Below the pieces are notes generated by a model. The model worked only from the letters and a program-made list of their open reading frames with translations, was not told the DNA's origin and ran no database searches. DNA of 60,054 nt from Bacillus tuaregi. GTDB lineage: Bacteria > Bacillota > Bacilli > Bacillales > Cytobacillaceae. Both the position numbers and the translations under genes were made by a program. Location of the stretch: the NCBI RefSeq assembly GCF_900104575.1, contig NZ_LT629731.1, positions 4,307,112 through 4,367,165 of the forward strand, given 5' to 3'. Each line of letters starts with the position of its first letter. Within the stretch, counting starts at the first letter, position 1. Shown here in pieces: positions 24,224-37,900 of the stretch.

Positions 24224-24846
24224 TATGCAAGCACCTCCTCTACTTTTTCAACTGCTGCTTTAGTCATGATTAACTTATCATGATTTAAAACATCTAATAC
24301 ATTAATTCCGTTAGCTGTAAGGACTGTTACACCAGGAAGGTTGCGAGCAGATAATGCTACATTCTCATCTAGGTCAGCAGTAACAATTAGCGCCTTAGAA
24401 TTAACTGAAAGTGCATTTAGTACACCTTTAAAGTCTTTTGTTCTTGGAGTATCGAAAGCAAGACTTTCTAATACCATTAGGTTAGCATCTAACACTTTAG
24501 ATGATAACGCAGATTTGATTGCTAAGCGACGAACTTTTTTTGGTAATTTGTAGCTGTAGCTACGTGGTACTGGTCCAAATACAGTACCGCCTCCACGCCA
24601 TTGTGGTGATCTGATAGATCCTTGACGAGCACGTCCAGTTCCTTTTTGACGCCATGGTTTACGTCCACCGCCAGCAACTTCTGAACGGATTTTAGTTTTA
24701 TGTGTACCTTGACGTAGTGATGCTCTTTGCATTACTACAGCTTCGAATAGCACATGTTGGTTAGGTTCAATTCCAAATACTGATTCATTAAGTTCGATTT
24801 CACTTACTTTTGAACCGTTTTGGTTGAATAAATCAACTTTCGGCAT
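24223..24846 (-). CDS. rplD: 50S ribosomal protein L4
   Basis: 207 aa. The loop [19 protein letters not shown] extends to the exit tunnel (macrolide-resistance site) and appears wild type. In enterobacteria L4 represses the S10 operon; in Bacillus this is not established. Confidence 0.98.
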   Translation of the reverse strand: MPKVDLFNQNGSKVSEIELNESVFGIEPNQHVLFEAVVMQRASLRQGTHKTKIRSEVAGGGRKPWRQKGTGRARQGSIRSPQWRGGGTVFGPVPRSYSYKLPKKVRRLAIKSALSSKVLDANLMVLESLAFDTPRTKDFKGVLNALSVNSKALIVTADLDENVALSARNLPGVTVLTANGINVLDVLNHDKLIMTKAAVEKVEEVLA

Positions 24847-24871
24847 TCTAATTTCCTCCTTTCCAATTTAA

Positions 24872-25501
24872 TTACTTTGCTTTAACCGCACTTTTGATTT
24901 TTAATAGAGCTTTTTTAGCTCCTGGTACATTACCTTTAACTAATAAAAGATTACGTTCAACGTCAACCTTTACGATTTCAAGGTTTTGCACTGTTACTTG
25001 CTCTCCACCCATACGTCCAGGTAGTAATTTACCTTTAAATACACGGTTTGGAGCAACTGGACCCATTGATCCAGGACGACGGTGATAACGAGAACCGTGT
25101 GCCATAGGTCCGCGAGATTGTCCGTGGCGCTTGATTGCACCTTGGAAACCTTTACCTTTAGATACACCTGTTACATCAATTACATCGCCTTCTGCGAAAA
25201 TATCAACACTGACTTCCTGACCAACTTCATAAGCTGCTAAGTCTACGCCGCGGAATTCACGAACGAAGCGCTTAGGAGCAGTACTCGCTTTAGAAACATG
25301 TCCTTTTTCAGGTTTGTTAGAAAGCTTTTCGCGTTTATCTTCAAAACCAATTTGAACTGCTTCGTAGCCATCAGTTTCAACTGATTTCTTTTGTAGAACT
25401 ACGTTATTACCAGCTTCAACAACTGTTACTGGGATAAGGTCGCCGTTCTCAGCAAATACTTGAGTCATACCGATCTTTCTTCCTAAGATTCCTTTGGTCA
25501 T
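24872..25501 (-). CDS. rplC: 50S ribosomal protein L3
   Basis: 209 aa. [20 protein letters not shown] start; loop [23 protein letters not shown] reaches the peptidyl-transferase centre. Second gene of the S10 operon. Confidence 0.98.
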   Translation of the reverse strand: MTKGILGRKIGMTQVFAENGDLIPVTVVEAGNNVVLQKKSVETDGYEAVQIGFEDKREKLSNKPEKGHVSKASTAPKRFVREFRGVDLAAYEVGQEVSVDIFAEGDVIDVTGVSKGKGFQGAIKRHGQSRGPMAHGSRYHRRPGSMGPVAPNRVFKGKLLPGRMGGEQVTVQNLEIVKVDVERNLLLVKGNVPGAKKALLKIKSAVKAK

Positions 25502-25537
25502 TAGTCACACCTCCTGATTTCTAAGTTATTATATTTA

Positions 25538-25978
<441 letters not shown>

Positions 25979-25980
25979 CT

Positions 25981-26009
25981 ATTATACAGAAAAGAATAAA
26001 GAAAAGCAA
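25981..26009 (-). promoter_or_regulatory. SigA promoter of the S10-spc-alpha superoperon
   Basis: Minus strand TTGCTT (26004-26009), 17 nt, perfect TATAAT (25981-25986), about 140 nt before rpsJ. It separates ribosomal protein transcription from tuf. Confidence 0.85.
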
Positions 26010-26219
26010 TAACAAATATTTTTTTCTTTATCTCTTGAACACTTTTCCTATTATAATGGGTTATATGATAAATTTCAAGCTTGAATATAGTATTTTAGAT
26101 TGGTACTCTTGCCTATATTTTGTCTGACTGGAAATTGAACTGATTACATATATTTTTCTTCATTATATAAGATAGAAACGGGTGAAAGAATGTGTATAGT
26201 CATATAAATAAAATAAAAT

Positions 26220-26254
26220 AAAAAAACAGATAGGCAGTTGCCCATCTGTTTTTT
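26220..26254 (-). terminator. Terminator of the str operon (after tuf)
   Basis: Minus-strand hairpin AACAGATGGGCA/TGCCTATCTGTT followed by T-rich DNA, 11 nt after the tuf stop. Confidence 0.92.
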
Positions 26255-26265
26255 TTATTTCATTA

Positions 26266-27453
26266 TTACTCAGAGATAGTCGCTACTGATCCAGCGCCTA
26301 CTGTACGGCCACCTTCACGAATAGAGAACTTAGTTCCTTCTTCAATAGCGATAGGAGCGATTAGCTCAACTGTCATTTCGATGTTATCGCCAGGCATAAC
26401 CATTTCAACACCTTCAGGAAGTTGAATGATACCAGTTACATCAGTTGTACGGAAGTAGAACTGTGGGCGGTAGTTTGAGAAGAATGGAGTGTGACGTCCA
26501 CCCTCTTCTTTTGAAAGAACATATACTTGTGCTTTGAATTTTGTGTGTGGTGTAATTGAACCTGGCTTAGCTAATACTTGGCCACGTTGGATTTCTTCAC
26601 GAGCAACCCCACGAAGAAGCGCACCGATGTTATCTCCAGCTTCAGCATAGTCAAGAAGCTTACGGAACATTTCAACACCTGTTACAGTTGTTGATTTTGG
26701 CTCTTCAGTTAAACCGATGATTTCGATTACGTCACCGACTTTAACTTGTCCACGCTCAACACGACCAGTTGCAACTGTTCCACGACCAGTGATTGAGAAT
26801 ACATCCTCAACTGGCATCATGAATGGCTTGTCAGTGTCACGTGTTGGGTTTGGAATATATTCATCAACAGCAGCCATAAGCTCGATGATTTTTTCTTCCC
26901 ATTCTGCTTCACCCTCAAGAGCTTTAAGTGCAGAACCTTTGATAACAGGAATGTCATCACCAGGGAAATCATATTCAGATAGTAGGTCACGGATTTCCAT
27001 TTCTACTAATTCTAATAATTCTTCGTCATCAACCATGTCACACTTGTTCATGAATACAACAAGGTATGGTACACCTACTTGACGAGAAAGAAGGATATGC
27101 TCACGTGTTTGTGGCATTGGGCCGTCAGCAGCAGATACTACTAAGATACCGCCGTCCATTTGCGCAGCACCAGTAATCATGTTTTTAACATAGTCAGCGT
27201 GTCCTGGGCAGTCAACGTGTGCATAGTGACGATTTTCAGTTTCATACTCAACGTGAGAAGTGTTGATTGTGATTCCACGCTCTTTTTCTTCAGGAGCGTT
27301 ATCGATTTGGTCATATCCGCGTGCTTCACTACCGCCTGCTTTTGCAAGAACAGTTGTGATTGCAGCTGTTAAAGTAGTTTTACCATGGTCAACGTGACCA
27401 ATTGTACCAATGTTAACGTGTGGCTTTGTACGATCGAATTTAGCTTTTGCCAT
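26266..27453 (-). CDS. tuf: Elongation factor Tu
   Basis: 395 aa. GTPase domain with P-loop GHVDHGKTT (19-27), [12 protein letters not shown]; then two beta-barrel domains ([31 protein letters not shown]). Brings aminoacyl-tRNA to the ribosome. Last gene of the str operon, with an extra promoter in the fusA-tuf gap. Confidence 0.98.
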   Translation of the reverse strand: MAKAKFDRTKPHVNIGTIGHVDHGKTTLTAAITTVLAKAGGSEARGYDQIDNAPEEKERGITINTSHVEYETENRHYAHVDCPGHADYVKNMITGAAQMDGGILVVSAADGPMPQTREHILLSRQVGVPYLVVFMNKCDMVDDEELLELVEMEIRDLLSEYDFPGDDIPVIKGSALKALEGEAEWEEKIIELMAAVDEYIPNPTRDTDKPFMMPVEDVFSITGRGTVATGRVERGQVKVGDVIEIIGLTEEPKSTTVTGVEMFRKLLDYAEAGDNIGALLRGVAREEIQRGQVLAKPGSITPHTKFKAQVYVLSKEEGGRHTPFFSNYRPQFYFRTTDVTGIIQLPEGVEMVMPGDNIEMTVELIAPIAIEEGTKFSIREGGRTVGAGSVATISE

Positions 27454-27505
27454 TAGGAAAATCCTCCTTTAATATAGGTAAATTTAAGTATATTTTCTGC
27501 CGAAA

Positions 27506-27521
27506 GGAAGGGGCCCCTTCC
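27506..27521 (-). promoter_or_regulatory. Perfect 16-nt palindrome in the tuf 5' UTR
   Basis: GGAAGGGGCCCCTTCC, followed by TTTCGGCAG that can extend the stem against an upstream CTG. Strikingly GC-rich in an AT-rich gap; it lies between the tuf promoter candidate and the tuf ribosome binding site, with no T-run after it. Could stabilise mRNA or bind a protein; function unknown. Confidence 0.6.
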
Positions 27522-27546
27522 CACAGCTATCAAACTTACATAAGTA

Positions 27547-27575
27547 GTTATACTTTATAAATAAGGTAAAATCAA
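27547..27575 (-). promoter_or_regulatory. Candidate SigA promoter of tuf
   Basis: Minus strand TTGATT (27570-27575), 17 nt, TATAAC (27547-27552), directly abutting the fusA stop codon. Would give EF-Tu extra expression over the upstream str genes. Confidence 0.65.
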
Positions 27576-29654
27576 TTATTCACCTTTATTTTTTTTGATG
27601 ATTTCTTCAGAGATTGACTTTGGTACTTCTTCATAATGATCAAAGTGCATTGTAAATACTCCGCGACCTTGAGTGCTTGAACGTAATGAAGTTGCATAAC
27701 CAAACATTTCTGAAAGTGGAACCATTGCTTTAACAACCTGTGCATTTCCGCGTGCTTCCATACCTTCTACGCGTCCACGACGAGCAGTAACTTGACCCAT
27801 GATATCCCCTAAATATTCTTCAGGGATAACAACCTCAACCCTCATAACAGGTTCAAGGATTACTGGGCTACATTTTGATGCTGCATTCTTTAACGCAAGT
27901 GATGCAGCAATTTTGAATGCCATTTCACTTGAGTCAACATCATGGTAAGATCCGTCAAACAATCTTGCTTTAACATCTACTAGAGGATACCCAGCAAGTA
28001 CGCCTCTTTCTAGAGCATCTTCAAGACCGGCCTGAACAGCAGGGATATACTCACGAGGAACTACCCCACCAACAATAGCATTTTCAAATTCAAAACCTTT
28101 ACCTTCTTCATTTGGAGAGAACTCAATCCAAACATGTCCGAATTGTCCGCGTCCACCAGATTGACGAGCAAACTTACCTTCAACTGATGCAGCTTGACGG
28201 AAAGTTTCGCGATATGAAACCTGTGGTGCACCGACATTTGCTTCTACTTTGAATTCGCGACGCATACGGTCTACGAGGATATCTAAGTGAAGCTCACCCA
28301 TACCAGCAATGATAACCTGTCCAGTTTCTTGATCAGTATGTGCTCTAAATGTTGGGTCTTCCTCTTGAAGCTTTTGTAAAGCGGTTGTCATTTTATCTTG
28401 GTCAGCTTTTGATTTAGGCTCAACAGATAACTGAATAACCGGCTCTGGGAATTCCATTGATTCTAAGATAACAAGATTCTTATCGTCACATAGAGTATCG
28501 CCAGTAGTTGTATCTTTTAAACCAACAGCAGCAGCAATATCTCCAGCATACACTTCAGATATTTCTTGACGGCTGTTTGCGTGCATTTGCAGGATACGTC
28601 CTACGCGCTCGCGCTTACCTTTTGTAGAGTTTTGTACATATGATCCGGACTGCAGTGTACCAGAATACACACGGAAGAATGTTAATTTACCTACATAAGG
28701 ATCTGTCATAACTTTGAATGCAAGTGCTGAGAATGGCTCTTCATCACTTGAATGACGTTCTACAACTTCATCAGAATCAGGAAGAGTTCCTTTGATTGCA
28801 GGTACATCAAGTGGTGAAGGAAGGTAATCTACAACTGCATCAAGCATTTTTTGAACACCTTTGTTCTTAAATGCAGAACCGCAAATAACTGGGTAGAATT
28901 CTACATTAACAGTTCCTTTACGGATAGCAGCCTTTAATTCTTCCTTAGTGATTTCTTCACCACCAAGGTATTTTTCCATTAGATTCTCATCTAATTCAGC
29001 AACTGCCTCTAGTAATTTTTCACGATATTCTTCTGCTTGGGCTTTGTATTCTTCAGGAATCTCAACCACTTGCATATCTGTACCAAGATCGTTACCATAC
29101 ATAGTTGCATTCATTTCAACTAAGTCGATGATTCCTTCGAATTCATCTTCAGCACCGATTGGTAACTGGATTGCGTGTGCATTCGCTTGTAAGCGATCAT
29201 GAAGTGTACCTAAAGAATAGATGAAATCTGCTCCAAGTTTATCCATTTTATTAACAAATACAACACGTGGAACACCATATGTTGTTGCTTGACGCCAAAC
29301 TGTTTCAGTTTGTGGCTCAACGCCTGATTGTGCGTCAAGAACAGCTACAGCACCATCAAGTACACGAAGTGAACGTTCAACTTCAACTGTGAAGTCTACG
29401 TGTCCTGGTGTGTCGATGATGTTTACACGGTGACCAGCCCACTGCGCAGTAGTCGCAGCGGATGTGATCGTAATACCGCGTTCTTGTTCTTGTTCCATCC
29501 AGTCCATCTGAGATGCACCTTCATGTGTTTCACCGATTTTATGAATTTTACCAGTGTAATAAAGGACACGCTCAGTTGTAGTCGTTTTACCGGCATCGAT
29601 GTGAGCCATGATACCGATATTACGTGTATTTGCTAAGGAGAACTCTCTTGCCAT
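27576..29654 (-). CDS. fusA: Elongation factor G
   Basis: 692 aa, five domains. AHIDAGKTT (17-25), [12 protein letters not shown]; domain [15 protein letters not shown] mimics the tRNA anticodon arm. Drives translocation and, with RRF, ribosome recycling. Residues usually altered in fusidic-acid resistance are not evidently changed. Confidence 0.98.
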   Translation of the reverse strand: MAREFSLANTRNIGIMAHIDAGKTTTTERVLYYTGKIHKIGETHEGASQMDWMEQEQERGITITSAATTAQWAGHRVNIIDTPGHVDFTVEVERSLRVLDGAVAVLDAQSGVEPQTETVWRQATTYGVPRVVFVNKMDKLGADFIYSLGTLHDRLQANAHAIQLPIGAEDEFEGIIDLVEMNATMYGNDLGTDMQVVEIPEEYKAQAEEYREKLLEAVAELDENLMEKYLGGEEITKEELKAAIRKGTVNVEFYPVICGSAFKNKGVQKMLDAVVDYLPSPLDVPAIKGTLPDSDEVVERHSSDEEPFSALAFKVMTDPYVGKLTFFRVYSGTLQSGSYVQNSTKGKRERVGRILQMHANSRQEISEVYAGDIAAAVGLKDTTTGDTLCDDKNLVILESMEFPEPVIQLSVEPKSKADQDKMTTALQKLQEEDPTFRAHTDQETGQVIIAGMGELHLDILVDRMRREFKVEANVGAPQVSYRETFRQAASVEGKFARQSGGRGQFGHVWIEFSPNEEGKGFEFENAIVGGVVPREYIPAVQAGLEDALERGVLAGYPLVDVKARLFDGSYHDVDSSEMAFKIAASLALKNAASKCSPVILEPVMRVEVVIPEEYLGDIMGQVTARRGRVEGMEARGNAQVVKAMVPLSEMFGYATSLRSSTQGRGVFTMHFDHYEEVPKSISEEIIKKNKGE

Positions 29655-29704
29655 ATTGTTTTTCTCCTTCCTTTTTTAAGGATCTTATTAGAAATACGTT
29701 AATT

Positions 29705-30208
<504 letters not shown>

Positions 30209-30213
30209 TTAAA

Positions 30214-30636
30214 TTATTTTTTTGCTGGTTTCGGTCTCTTTGTACCGTATTTTGAACGACCTTGCATACGGTTGTTAACTCCAGCTGTATCTAATGCACC
30301 ACGAACGATATGGTAACGTACCCCTGGTAAGTCTTTTACACGTCCGCCACGGATTAACACAACACTGTGTTCTTGTAGATTGTGTCCAATACCAGGAATG
30401 TATGCAGTTACCTCGATTCCGTTAGATAAACGTACACGGGCATATTTACGTAACGCTGAGTTTGGTTTTTTCGGAGTCATTGTACCAACACGAGTACACA
30501 CACCACGTTTTTGAGGTGAAGTTAAGTTTGTTTGAGATTTTTTGAAACTGTTGTACCCTTTGTTAAGTGCTGGTGACTTTGACTTTTCCACGATAGTTTG
30601 ACGTGGTTTACGCACTAATTGATTAATAGTAGGCAT
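30214..30636 (-). CDS. rpsL: 30S ribosomal protein S12
   Basis: 140 aa. [12 protein letters not shown] start; the streptomycin-sensitive sequences [11 protein letters not shown] and [13 protein letters not shown] are wild type. Decoding-centre protein. The ATG after GGAGG is used; 12 upstream in-frame codons are the untranslated leader. Confidence 0.98.
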   Translation of the reverse strand: MPTINQLVRKPRQTIVEKSKSPALNKGYNSFKKSQTNLTSPQKRGVCTRVGTMTPKKPNSALRKYARVRLSNGIEVTAYIPGIGHNLQEHSVVLIRGGRVKDLPGVRYHIVRGALDTAGVNNRMQGRSKYGTKRPKPAKK

Positions 30637-30737
30637 TTTATGTTTCCTCCTTTCACGTATTCTTAAGCCCACACATCCAGGTGGACCATTTTAGGGTAAA
30701 AACAAAGTCTTTGCAGATCATATCCACAAAAACATTA

Positions 30738-30986
30738 TTAACTAATAATCGCTACAACTGCTGCTCCTACCTTTATCCCACATGTCTTGCCGAGTTTTTT
30801 CATCGAGTCAACATATGTTATCGGAACATTTACCTCTTCTGCTTGTGATACGATTTTTGACGTCAACCTAGGATCCGCATCCATCGCAACTAGTATTTCG
30901 GTAATGCTCTCAGTTCTTAGAGCTCTTGCAGTTTGCTTTGTTCCTATGATAATGCTTTTTGCCTGAAATACTTTTTCATAAGACAT
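30738..30986 (-). CDS. rplGB: L7Ae-type kink-turn RNA-binding protein (YbxF/RplGB)
   Basis: 82 aa L7Ae/L30e/S12e-fold protein: [27 protein letters not shown] and [28 protein letters not shown]. The B. subtilis homologue YbxF binds K-turn RNA and associates with ribosomes. First gene of the str operon, behind a strong promoter. Confidence 0.95.
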   Translation of the reverse strand: MSYEKVFQAKSIIIGTKQTARALRTESITEILVAMDADPRLTSKIVSQAEEVNVPITYVDSMKKLGKTCGIKVGAAVVAIIS

Positions 30987-31031
30987 AAAAAATATCCTCC
31001 AAAGTATCCGGGTATTAGGAGCACCTCTAGA

Positions 31032-31060
31032 ATATTATCACTTCATGTCATTGATGTCAA
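31032..31060 (-). promoter_or_regulatory. SigA promoter of the str operon
   Basis: Minus strand perfect TTGACA (31055-31060), 17 nt, TAATAT (31032-31037), about 45 nt before the rplGB start. Confidence 0.85.
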
Positions 31061-31151
31061 CATCGTAATTATTTTTTTTAAAAACTATTTGTTGATATGT
31101 CCAACAGCACTCAGCCAAGGCCAGCAACTATTTAATAATAGATAACAATCA

Positions 31152-31177
31152 ACAGCACTCCCTATAGAGAGTGCTGT
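31152..31177 (-). terminator. Terminator-like hairpin after rpoC
   Basis: ACAGCACTC/GAGTGCTGT, nine uninterrupted pairs around an 8-nt loop, 9 nt after the rpoC stop. The tail is only moderately T-rich (TGATTGTTATCT), so termination may be incomplete. Confidence 0.7.
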
Positions 31178-31185
31178 ATGACCAT

Positions 31186-34100
31186 TTACTCTACTGTTAC
31201 CGGACTTTCTGTTACTTCTTCGTTTGTATATGGTTCCGCTCTTCGATAACGCGACATACCAGTTCCTGCAGGAATTAGTTTACCAATAATTACATTTTCC
31301 TTCAGACCTAATAATTCATCACGTTTTCCTTTAATTGCGGCGTCAGTAAGAACTCTTGTTGTTTCTTGGAAGGACGCTGCAGATAAGAACGAATCTGTTT
31401 CAAGAGACGCTTTTGTAATACCAAGTAGCACAGGACGTCCAGTAGCCGGCATTTTTCCTTCGAGCAATGCCTTTTCGTTCGCATCTGTGAATTGGTGAAT
31501 ATCAAGAAGTGTACCAGGAAGCACATCTGTTTCTCCAGCTTCAATTACACGTACTTTACGGAGCATTTGACGAACCATAACCTCTACGTGTTTGTCGCCA
31601 ATTTCAACACCCTGCATTCTATATACCTTTTGCACTTCTTTAAGCAGGTACTCTTGTACAGCCATAACATCTTTTACTTTGATTAATTCCTTTGGATCGA
31701 TAGAACCTTCAGTAAGCTCTTCGCCTCTTGACACTTGATCATTTACAGCAACTTTCAATCTTGCTGTATATGGAGCTGTATATGTGCGAGTCTCTAATTG
31801 ACCTTGAACAACAATCTCATGCTGGCGATCTCGACCTTCATTAAGACCTACTACCACACCATCAATCTCCGAGATAACAGCTTGACCTTTCGGATTACGA
31901 GCTTCGAAAATTTCCTGAATACGCGGTAAACCTTGTGTAATATCGTCTCCTGCAACACCACCGGTATGGAAGGTACGCATCGTTAACTGTGTACCTGGTT
32001 CACCGATAGATTGTGCAGCGATAATACCAACAGCTTCACCCACTTCAACCTCTTGACCTGTCGCAAGGTTTCGACCGTAGCACTTTTTACAAACTCCATG
32101 ACGTGTATTACATGTAAAGGCAGATCGAATCCAAACCTGTTCAATATTGGCATTCATGATTTCAACTGCAAGATCTTCCGTAATAAGATGATTTTCCGGT
32201 ACAATCACTTCTTTTGTCTCCGGATGTCTAATCGCTTTTCTCGCATAACGACCGATTAACCGTTCATCAAGCGGTTCAATGATTTCTGTGCCATCTCTTA
32301 AGGCAGAAATCAGCATACCGCGGTCTGTACCACAATCATCCTCTCGAACAATAACATCCTGCGCAACATCAACAAGACGTCTTGTTAAGTAACCTGAGTC
32401 AGCTGTTTTCAGTGCCGTATCGGCAAGACCTTTACGCGCACCGTGTGTAGAGATGAAGTATTCCAACACGGTTAAGCCTTCACGGAAACTTGAGATGATT
32501 GGTAATTCAATGATACGTCCAGCCGGGTTGGCCATCAATCCACGCATACCAGCAAGCTGAGTGAAGTTTGATGCGTTACCACGGGCACCGGAATCACTCA
32601 TCATAAAGATTGGGTTCGTATTTTCTAAGGAATCCATTAGCTTGGATTGAATTGTATCCTTCGCTGCACTCCAAATAGAGATTACGCGATCATAACGCTC
32701 ATCCTCAGTAATTAGACCACGTCTAAATTGCTTTAAGACATTTTCAACCTTATTGTGAGCTTCATCAATAATTTCTTTCTTTTCAGCTAATACCACGATA
32801 TCTGAAACCCCAACCGTAATACCGGCCTTTGTAGAATACTTAAAGCCAAGATCCTTCATACGGTCAAGCATTCTTGATGTTTCAGTAATTTTAAAGCGTT
32901 TAAACACTTCTGCAATGATATTACCTAATATCTTTTTCTTAAACGGATCTACTAACGGCATGCTTTCGATATGAGCTTTGACATCTGAACCCGGATCAAC
33001 GAAGTACTTTTCAGGCGTCTCAACTTCTAGATTCCGCTTAGTAGGTTCGTTAATATATGGGAATGACTTCGGTAAAATCTCATTAAAAATCATTTTTCCT
33101 ACAGTTGTTACTAACAGCTTTTTATTCTGTTCTTCTGTAAATGTAGGGTTATTTAATGAGCTAGCACGCACTGCCACACGAGTATGCAAATGTGCATAAC
33201 CGTTTTGATATGCCAGTAGGGCTTCGTTTATATCGTTAAAGACCATTCCTTCTCCAACATAACCTGCACGTTCAAGCGTTAAGTAATAGTTACCTAAAAC
33301 CATGTCCTGTGAAGGTGTTACAACCGGTTTTCCATCTTTAGGGTTCAGGATGTTTTGTGCAGCAAGCATTAATAAGCGTGCTTCAGCCTGTGCTTCAGAT
33401 GAAAGCGGTACGTGAACAGCCATTTGGTCACCATCAAAGTCCGCGTTATAGGCAGTACATACAAGCGGATGTAGACGGATAGCCCTTCCTTCTACAAGAG
33501 TTGGTTCGAAGGCCTGAATTCCCAATCTGTGAAGAGTTGGGGCTCGGTTAAGAAGAACTGGATGCTCCTTAATAACCTCTTCTAATACATCCCAAATTTC
33601 AGGCTGTACTCTTTCGATTTTACGTTTAGCCGATTTAATATTATGTGCTAGACCCTTTTCAACAAGCTCCTTCATGACAAAAGGCTTGAATAACTCTAAG
33701 GCCATTTCCTTTGGAAGTCCACACTGGTACATTTTAAGATTCGGACCTACGACGATAACTGAACGACCTGAATAGTCAACACGTTTACCTAATAGGTTTT
33801 GACGGAAACGTCCTTGTTTACCCTTTAACATATGTGAAAGAGATTTCAACGGTCTATTACCTGGACCTGTTACCGGACGGCCTCTGCGTCCATTATCGAT
33901 AAGAGCATCAACAGCTTCCTGTAGCATACGCTTTTCGTTTTGGACAATAATGCTTGGCGCTCCAAGATCTAATAAACGCTTTAAACGATTGTTACGATTA
34001 ATAACACGGCGATATAGATCATTTAAATCAGATGTAGCAAAACGACCACCATCAAGCTGAACCATCGGGCGCAGTTCAGGTGGGATAACCGGTAGAACAT

Positions 34101-34785
34101 CAAGAATCATCCAAGAAGGCTCATTGCCAGAACCACGGAATGCTTCAATCACTTCAAGACGCTTAATCGCACGTGTACGGCGCTGCCCTTGTGCTGTTTT
34201 CAGCTCTTCCTTCAGCATATCAGCTTCTTTTGTTAAATCGATATCTGATAGTAGCTTCTTAATGGATTCTGCACCCATTGATGCTTGGAATTTGTTTCCG
34301 TACTTTTCGCGGTATGCTCTATACTCTTTCTCTGAAAGCAACTGTTTTTTCTCAAGCGTTGTATCGCCTGGATCTGTCACTACATAAGAAGCGAAATAAA
34401 TAACCTCTTCCAAGGCACGTGGAGACATATCTAGAACAAGTCCCATACGACTTGGAATCCCTTTAAAGTACCATATATGTGATACAGGAGCAGCTAATTC
34501 AATATGGCCCATACGTTCACGACGTACCTTCGCACGTGTTACCTCTACGCCGCATCGGTCACAAACTACACCTTTATAACGTACACGTTTGTATTTACCA
34601 CAATGACATTCCCAGTCTTTTTGCGGTCCAAAAATACGTTCACAAAATAAGCCGTCCTTTTCAGGCTTTAATGTACGATAGTTAATCGTTTCTGGCTTCT
34701 TCACTTCACCAAATGACCATGAGCGAATTTTATCAGGTGATGCCAGTCCTATTTTCATAAACTCAAAATTATTTACATCAAGCAA
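31186..34785 (-). CDS. rpoC: RNA polymerase beta' subunit
   Basis: 1199 aa. N-terminal zinc site ([19 protein letters not shown], about 60-78), catalytic NADFDGDQM with the Mg-binding aspartates, bridge-helix/trigger-loop region [28 protein letters not shown]. The second zinc cluster is in the [15 protein letters not shown] area. The start is TTG ([14 protein letters not shown]), as in B. subtilis, after GGGAGGTAGG. Confidence 0.98.
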   Translation of the reverse strand: MLDVNNFEFMKIGLASPDKIRSWSFGEVKKPETINYRTLKPEKDGLFCERIFGPQKDWECHCGKYKRVRYKGVVCDRCGVEVTRAKVRRERMGHIELAAPVSHIWYFKGIPSRMGLVLDMSPRALEEVIYFASYVVTDPGDTTLEKKQLLSEKEYRAYREKYGNKFQASMGAESIKKLLSDIDLTKEADMLKEELKTAQGQRRTRAIKRLEVIEAFRGSGNEPSWMILDVLPVIPPELRPMVQLDGGRFATSDLNDLYRRVINRNNRLKRLLDLGAPSIIVQNEKRMLQEAVDALIDNGRRGRPVTGPGNRPLKSLSHMLKGKQGRFRQNLLGKRVDYSGRSVIVVGPNLKMYQCGLPKEMALELFKPFVMKELVEKGLAHNIKSAKRKIERVQPEIWDVLEEVIKEHPVLLNRAPTLHRLGIQAFEPTLVEGRAIRLHPLVCTAYNADFDGDQMAVHVPLSSEAQAEARLLMLAAQNILNPKDGKPVVTPSQDMVLGNYYLTLERAGYVGEGMVFNDINEALLAYQNGYAHLHTRVAVRASSLNNPTFTEEQNKKLLVTTVGKMIFNEILPKSFPYINEPTKRNLEVETPEKYFVDPGSDVKAHIESMPLVDPFKKKILGNIIAEVFKRFKITETSRMLDRMKDLGFKYSTKAGITVGVSDIVVLAEKKEIIDEAHNKVENVLKQFRRGLITEDERYDRVISIWSAAKDTIQSKLMDSLENTNPIFMMSDSGARGNASNFTQLAGMRGLMANPAGRIIELPIISSFREGLTVLEYFISTHGARKGLADTALKTADSGYLTRRLVDVAQDVIVREDDCGTDRGMLISALRDGTEIIEPLDERLIGRYARKAIRHPETKEVIVPENHLITEDLAVEIMNANIEQVWIRSAFTCNTRHGVCKKCYGRNLATGQEVEVGEAVGIIAAQSIGEPGTQLTMRTFHTGGVAGDDITQGLPRIQEIFEARNPKGQAVISEIDGVVVGLNEGRDRQHEIVVQGQLETRTYTAPYTARLKVAVNDQVSRGEELTEGSIDPKELIKVKDVMAVQEYLLKEVQKVYRMQGVEIGDKHVEVMVRQMLRKVRVIEAGETDVLPGTLLDIHQFTDANEKALLEGKMPATGRPVLLGITKASLETDSFLSAASFQETTRVLTDAAIKGKRDELLGLKENVIIGKLIPAGTGMSRYRRAEPYTNEEVTESPVTVE

Positions 34786-34830
34786 GGGGCCTACCTCCCT
34801 TTCCGTCTCCGGGTTTTACCCTAATTGCTG

Positions 34831-34880
34831 CCCCAAAAATGGTAGTTGGAATTTCAAATATCCATCTACCATTCTTGGGG
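34831..34880 (-). promoter_or_regulatory. Strong hairpin in the rpoB-rpoC gap
   Basis: CCCCAAGAATGGTAG pairs with CTACCATTTTTGGGG over 15 positions (one G-T) around a 20-nt loop, inside an unusually long 125-nt rpoB-rpoC spacer. No T-run follows, so it is more likely an mRNA processing or stability element than a terminator. Confidence 0.6.
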
Positions 34881-34910
34881 ATTATAAAAGTCATTACCTT
34901 CAAGGTATAT

Positions 34911-37900
34911 TTATTCGTTTAAACCAACTTTTTCAGACTCAACATCCTGAGGTTCAGGAGCAACAGTAATGGATTCAGCCTGCTGCATTTCTTCCTCGTC
35001 CTCTTGATCGCGCATTTCTATCTCTTCCTCATCACCTGATAGGATTTTTACATCCAATCCTAAGCTTTGAAGTTCTTTGATCAATACTTTAAATGATTCC
35101 GGAACACCTGGTTCTGGAACATTTTCACCTTTTACAATCGCTTCGTATGTCTTCACACGACCGACAACATCATCCGATTTGACTGTTAGGATTTCCTGCA
35201 ATGTATAAGCAGCACCGTAAGCTTCAAGAGCCCAAACCTCCATCTCCCCGAAGCGCTGGCCGCCAAATTGGGCTTTACCACCAAGAGGCTGCTGCGTAAC
35301 AAGAGAGTATGGTCCAGTTGAACGAGCATGGAGCTTGTCATCAACCATATGTGCTAGCTTAATCATATACATGACACCAACAGACACACGATTATCAAAC
35401 GGTTCACCTGTTCGACCATCATATAGGACCGTTTTGGCATCTGATGCCATTCCGGATTCCTCGATAGTATCCCAAACATCTTCCTCCGTTGCACCATCAA
35501 ATACCGGAGATGCTACATGAATATTTAAATATCTAGCTGCCATCCCAAGATGAAGCTCAAGCACCTGACCGATATTCATACGAGATGGTACCCCTAGTGG
35601 GTTTAACATGATATCAACAGGTGTACCGTCAGGTAAGTACGGCATGTCCTCTTCCGGTAGTATCCGGGAGATAACCCCTTTGTTACCATGACGTCCGGCC
35701 ATTTTATCTCCAGCAGAGATTTTACGTTTTTGCACGATATACACACGAACTAACTGATTTACACCAGGAGGCAGTTCATCACCATCTTCACGGTTAAAGA
35801 CTTTTACATCTAAAACAATTCCGCCACCACCGTGTGGAACACGCAGTGATGTATCACGTACCTCACGTGCTTTTTCACCAAAAATGGCATGCAGTAGACG
35901 TTCTTCCGCTGTTAATTCCGTTACTCCTTTTGGTGTAACTTTACCTACAAGCAGATCACCGTCTTTTACTTCAGCACCAGTACGGATAATACCACGCTCA
36001 TCAAGATTACGAAGAGCATCTTCACCGACATTTGGAATATCACGTGTGATTTCCTCAGGTCCAAGCTTTGTATCTCGTGATTCTGATTCATATTCTTCAA
36101 TATGAATTGAAGTATACACATCATCCTTCACTAATCGTTCGCTCATGATGATGGCATCCTCGTAGTTATATCCATCCCATGTCATGAAGGCAACAAGAAC
36201 ATTACGGCCTAACGCCAGTTCTCCAAGCTCCATGGACGGACCATCTGCAAGAATTTCACCTTTAGTTACACGATTTCCAACAGCCACAATTGGACGCTGG
36301 TTATAGCACGTTCCTTGGTTAGAACGGATAAATTTCAATAATTTATATTTATCAAGGTCACCTTTTACCTCTTGACCATCAATGGTTTGAATTCTACGTA
36401 CCCACACTTCACGCGCTTCTACATGCTCAACAATACCTTCGTGCTTACAAATGACGGCAGCCCCAGAGTCCTTACCAGACACATATTCCATACCTGTACC
36501 AACTCGAGGTGCTTCCGGCTGCATAAGCGGCACTGCTTGACGTTGCATGTTCGCTCCCATCAAGGCACGGTTTGAATCGTCATTTTCAAGGAAAGGAATA
36601 CACGCTGTCGCCGCAGATACAACCTGCTTCGGTGATACATCCATGTAATCAATGCGATCACGGCTGACTGTTGTATTTTCACCACGGAAACGAGATACTA
36701 CCTCTTCATCTAAGAATGCACCGTTCTCATCAAGACGAGAGTTGGCCTGTGCAACTACATAGTTGTCTTCTTCATCAGCGGTTAAATAGTCAATATGATT
36801 TGTCACTCTGCCTGTATCCGGATCGATTTTCCGGTATGGAGTCTCAATGAAACCAAAGCGGTTTACCTTCGCAAAGGATGATAAAGAGTTAATCAATCCG
36901 ATGTTCGGTCCCTCCGGTGTTTCAATCGGACACATACGACCATAGTGGGAATAGTGAACGTCACGAACTTCCATTCCGGCACGTTCACGTGTTAAACCAC
37001 CAGGTCCTAATGCAGACAGACGTCTTTTATGCGTTAGCTCCGCAAGTGGATTTGTTTGATCCATGAACTGCGATAATTGAGAGCTTCCGAAGAACTCTTT
37101 AATTGATGCAATAACAGGACGAATATTGATCAACTGCTGTGGTGTAATCGTGTTCGTATCCTGAATAGACATTCTTTCACGAACCACACGCTCCATTCTG
37201 GAAAGACCAATACGGAATTGGTTTTGCAGTAGCTCACCGACAGAGCGCAAGCGTCTATTACCTAAGTGGTCGATATCATCCGTATTTCCTACCTCATGCA
37301 ATAAGTTAAAGAAATAACTGATGGATGAAATAATGTCAGCAGGTGAAATATGCTTTACAGCCTCTTCCACATAAGCATTGCTGATAACGTTAATGACCTT
37401 TTCGTCTTCATTTGGAGCATAGATTTTAACCGACTGAAGAACAACCTCTTCTTCTACAACACCACCATATGGTGTTATCGTTCTAAACCCAATGTTGTTT
37501 TCAAGGTTTGGAATAATACGGTCCAATGTACGGCGGTCAAGCAATGTACCCTTCTCGGCAATAATTTCACCTGTCTCAGGGTCAACCAAGGTTTCAGCCA
37601 GACGCTGACCAAATAGACGATTTTTGATATGAAGCTTTTTGTTAATCTTATAACGTCCAACATTTGCTAAATCATAGCGTTTTGGATCGAAGAACCTTGA
37701 AACTAATAAGCTTTTGGCGTTGTCAACTGTTGGTGGTTCACCAGGACGTAACCGCTCATATATTTCTAATAAGGCCTTTTCAGTGCCTTCGGTATTATCT
37801 TTTTCTAATGTATTACGCAAATACTCGTTGTCTCCGATTAAATCAAGAATCTCCTGATCGGAGCCAAACCCTAATGCACGCAAAAGAACCGTAACAGGGA

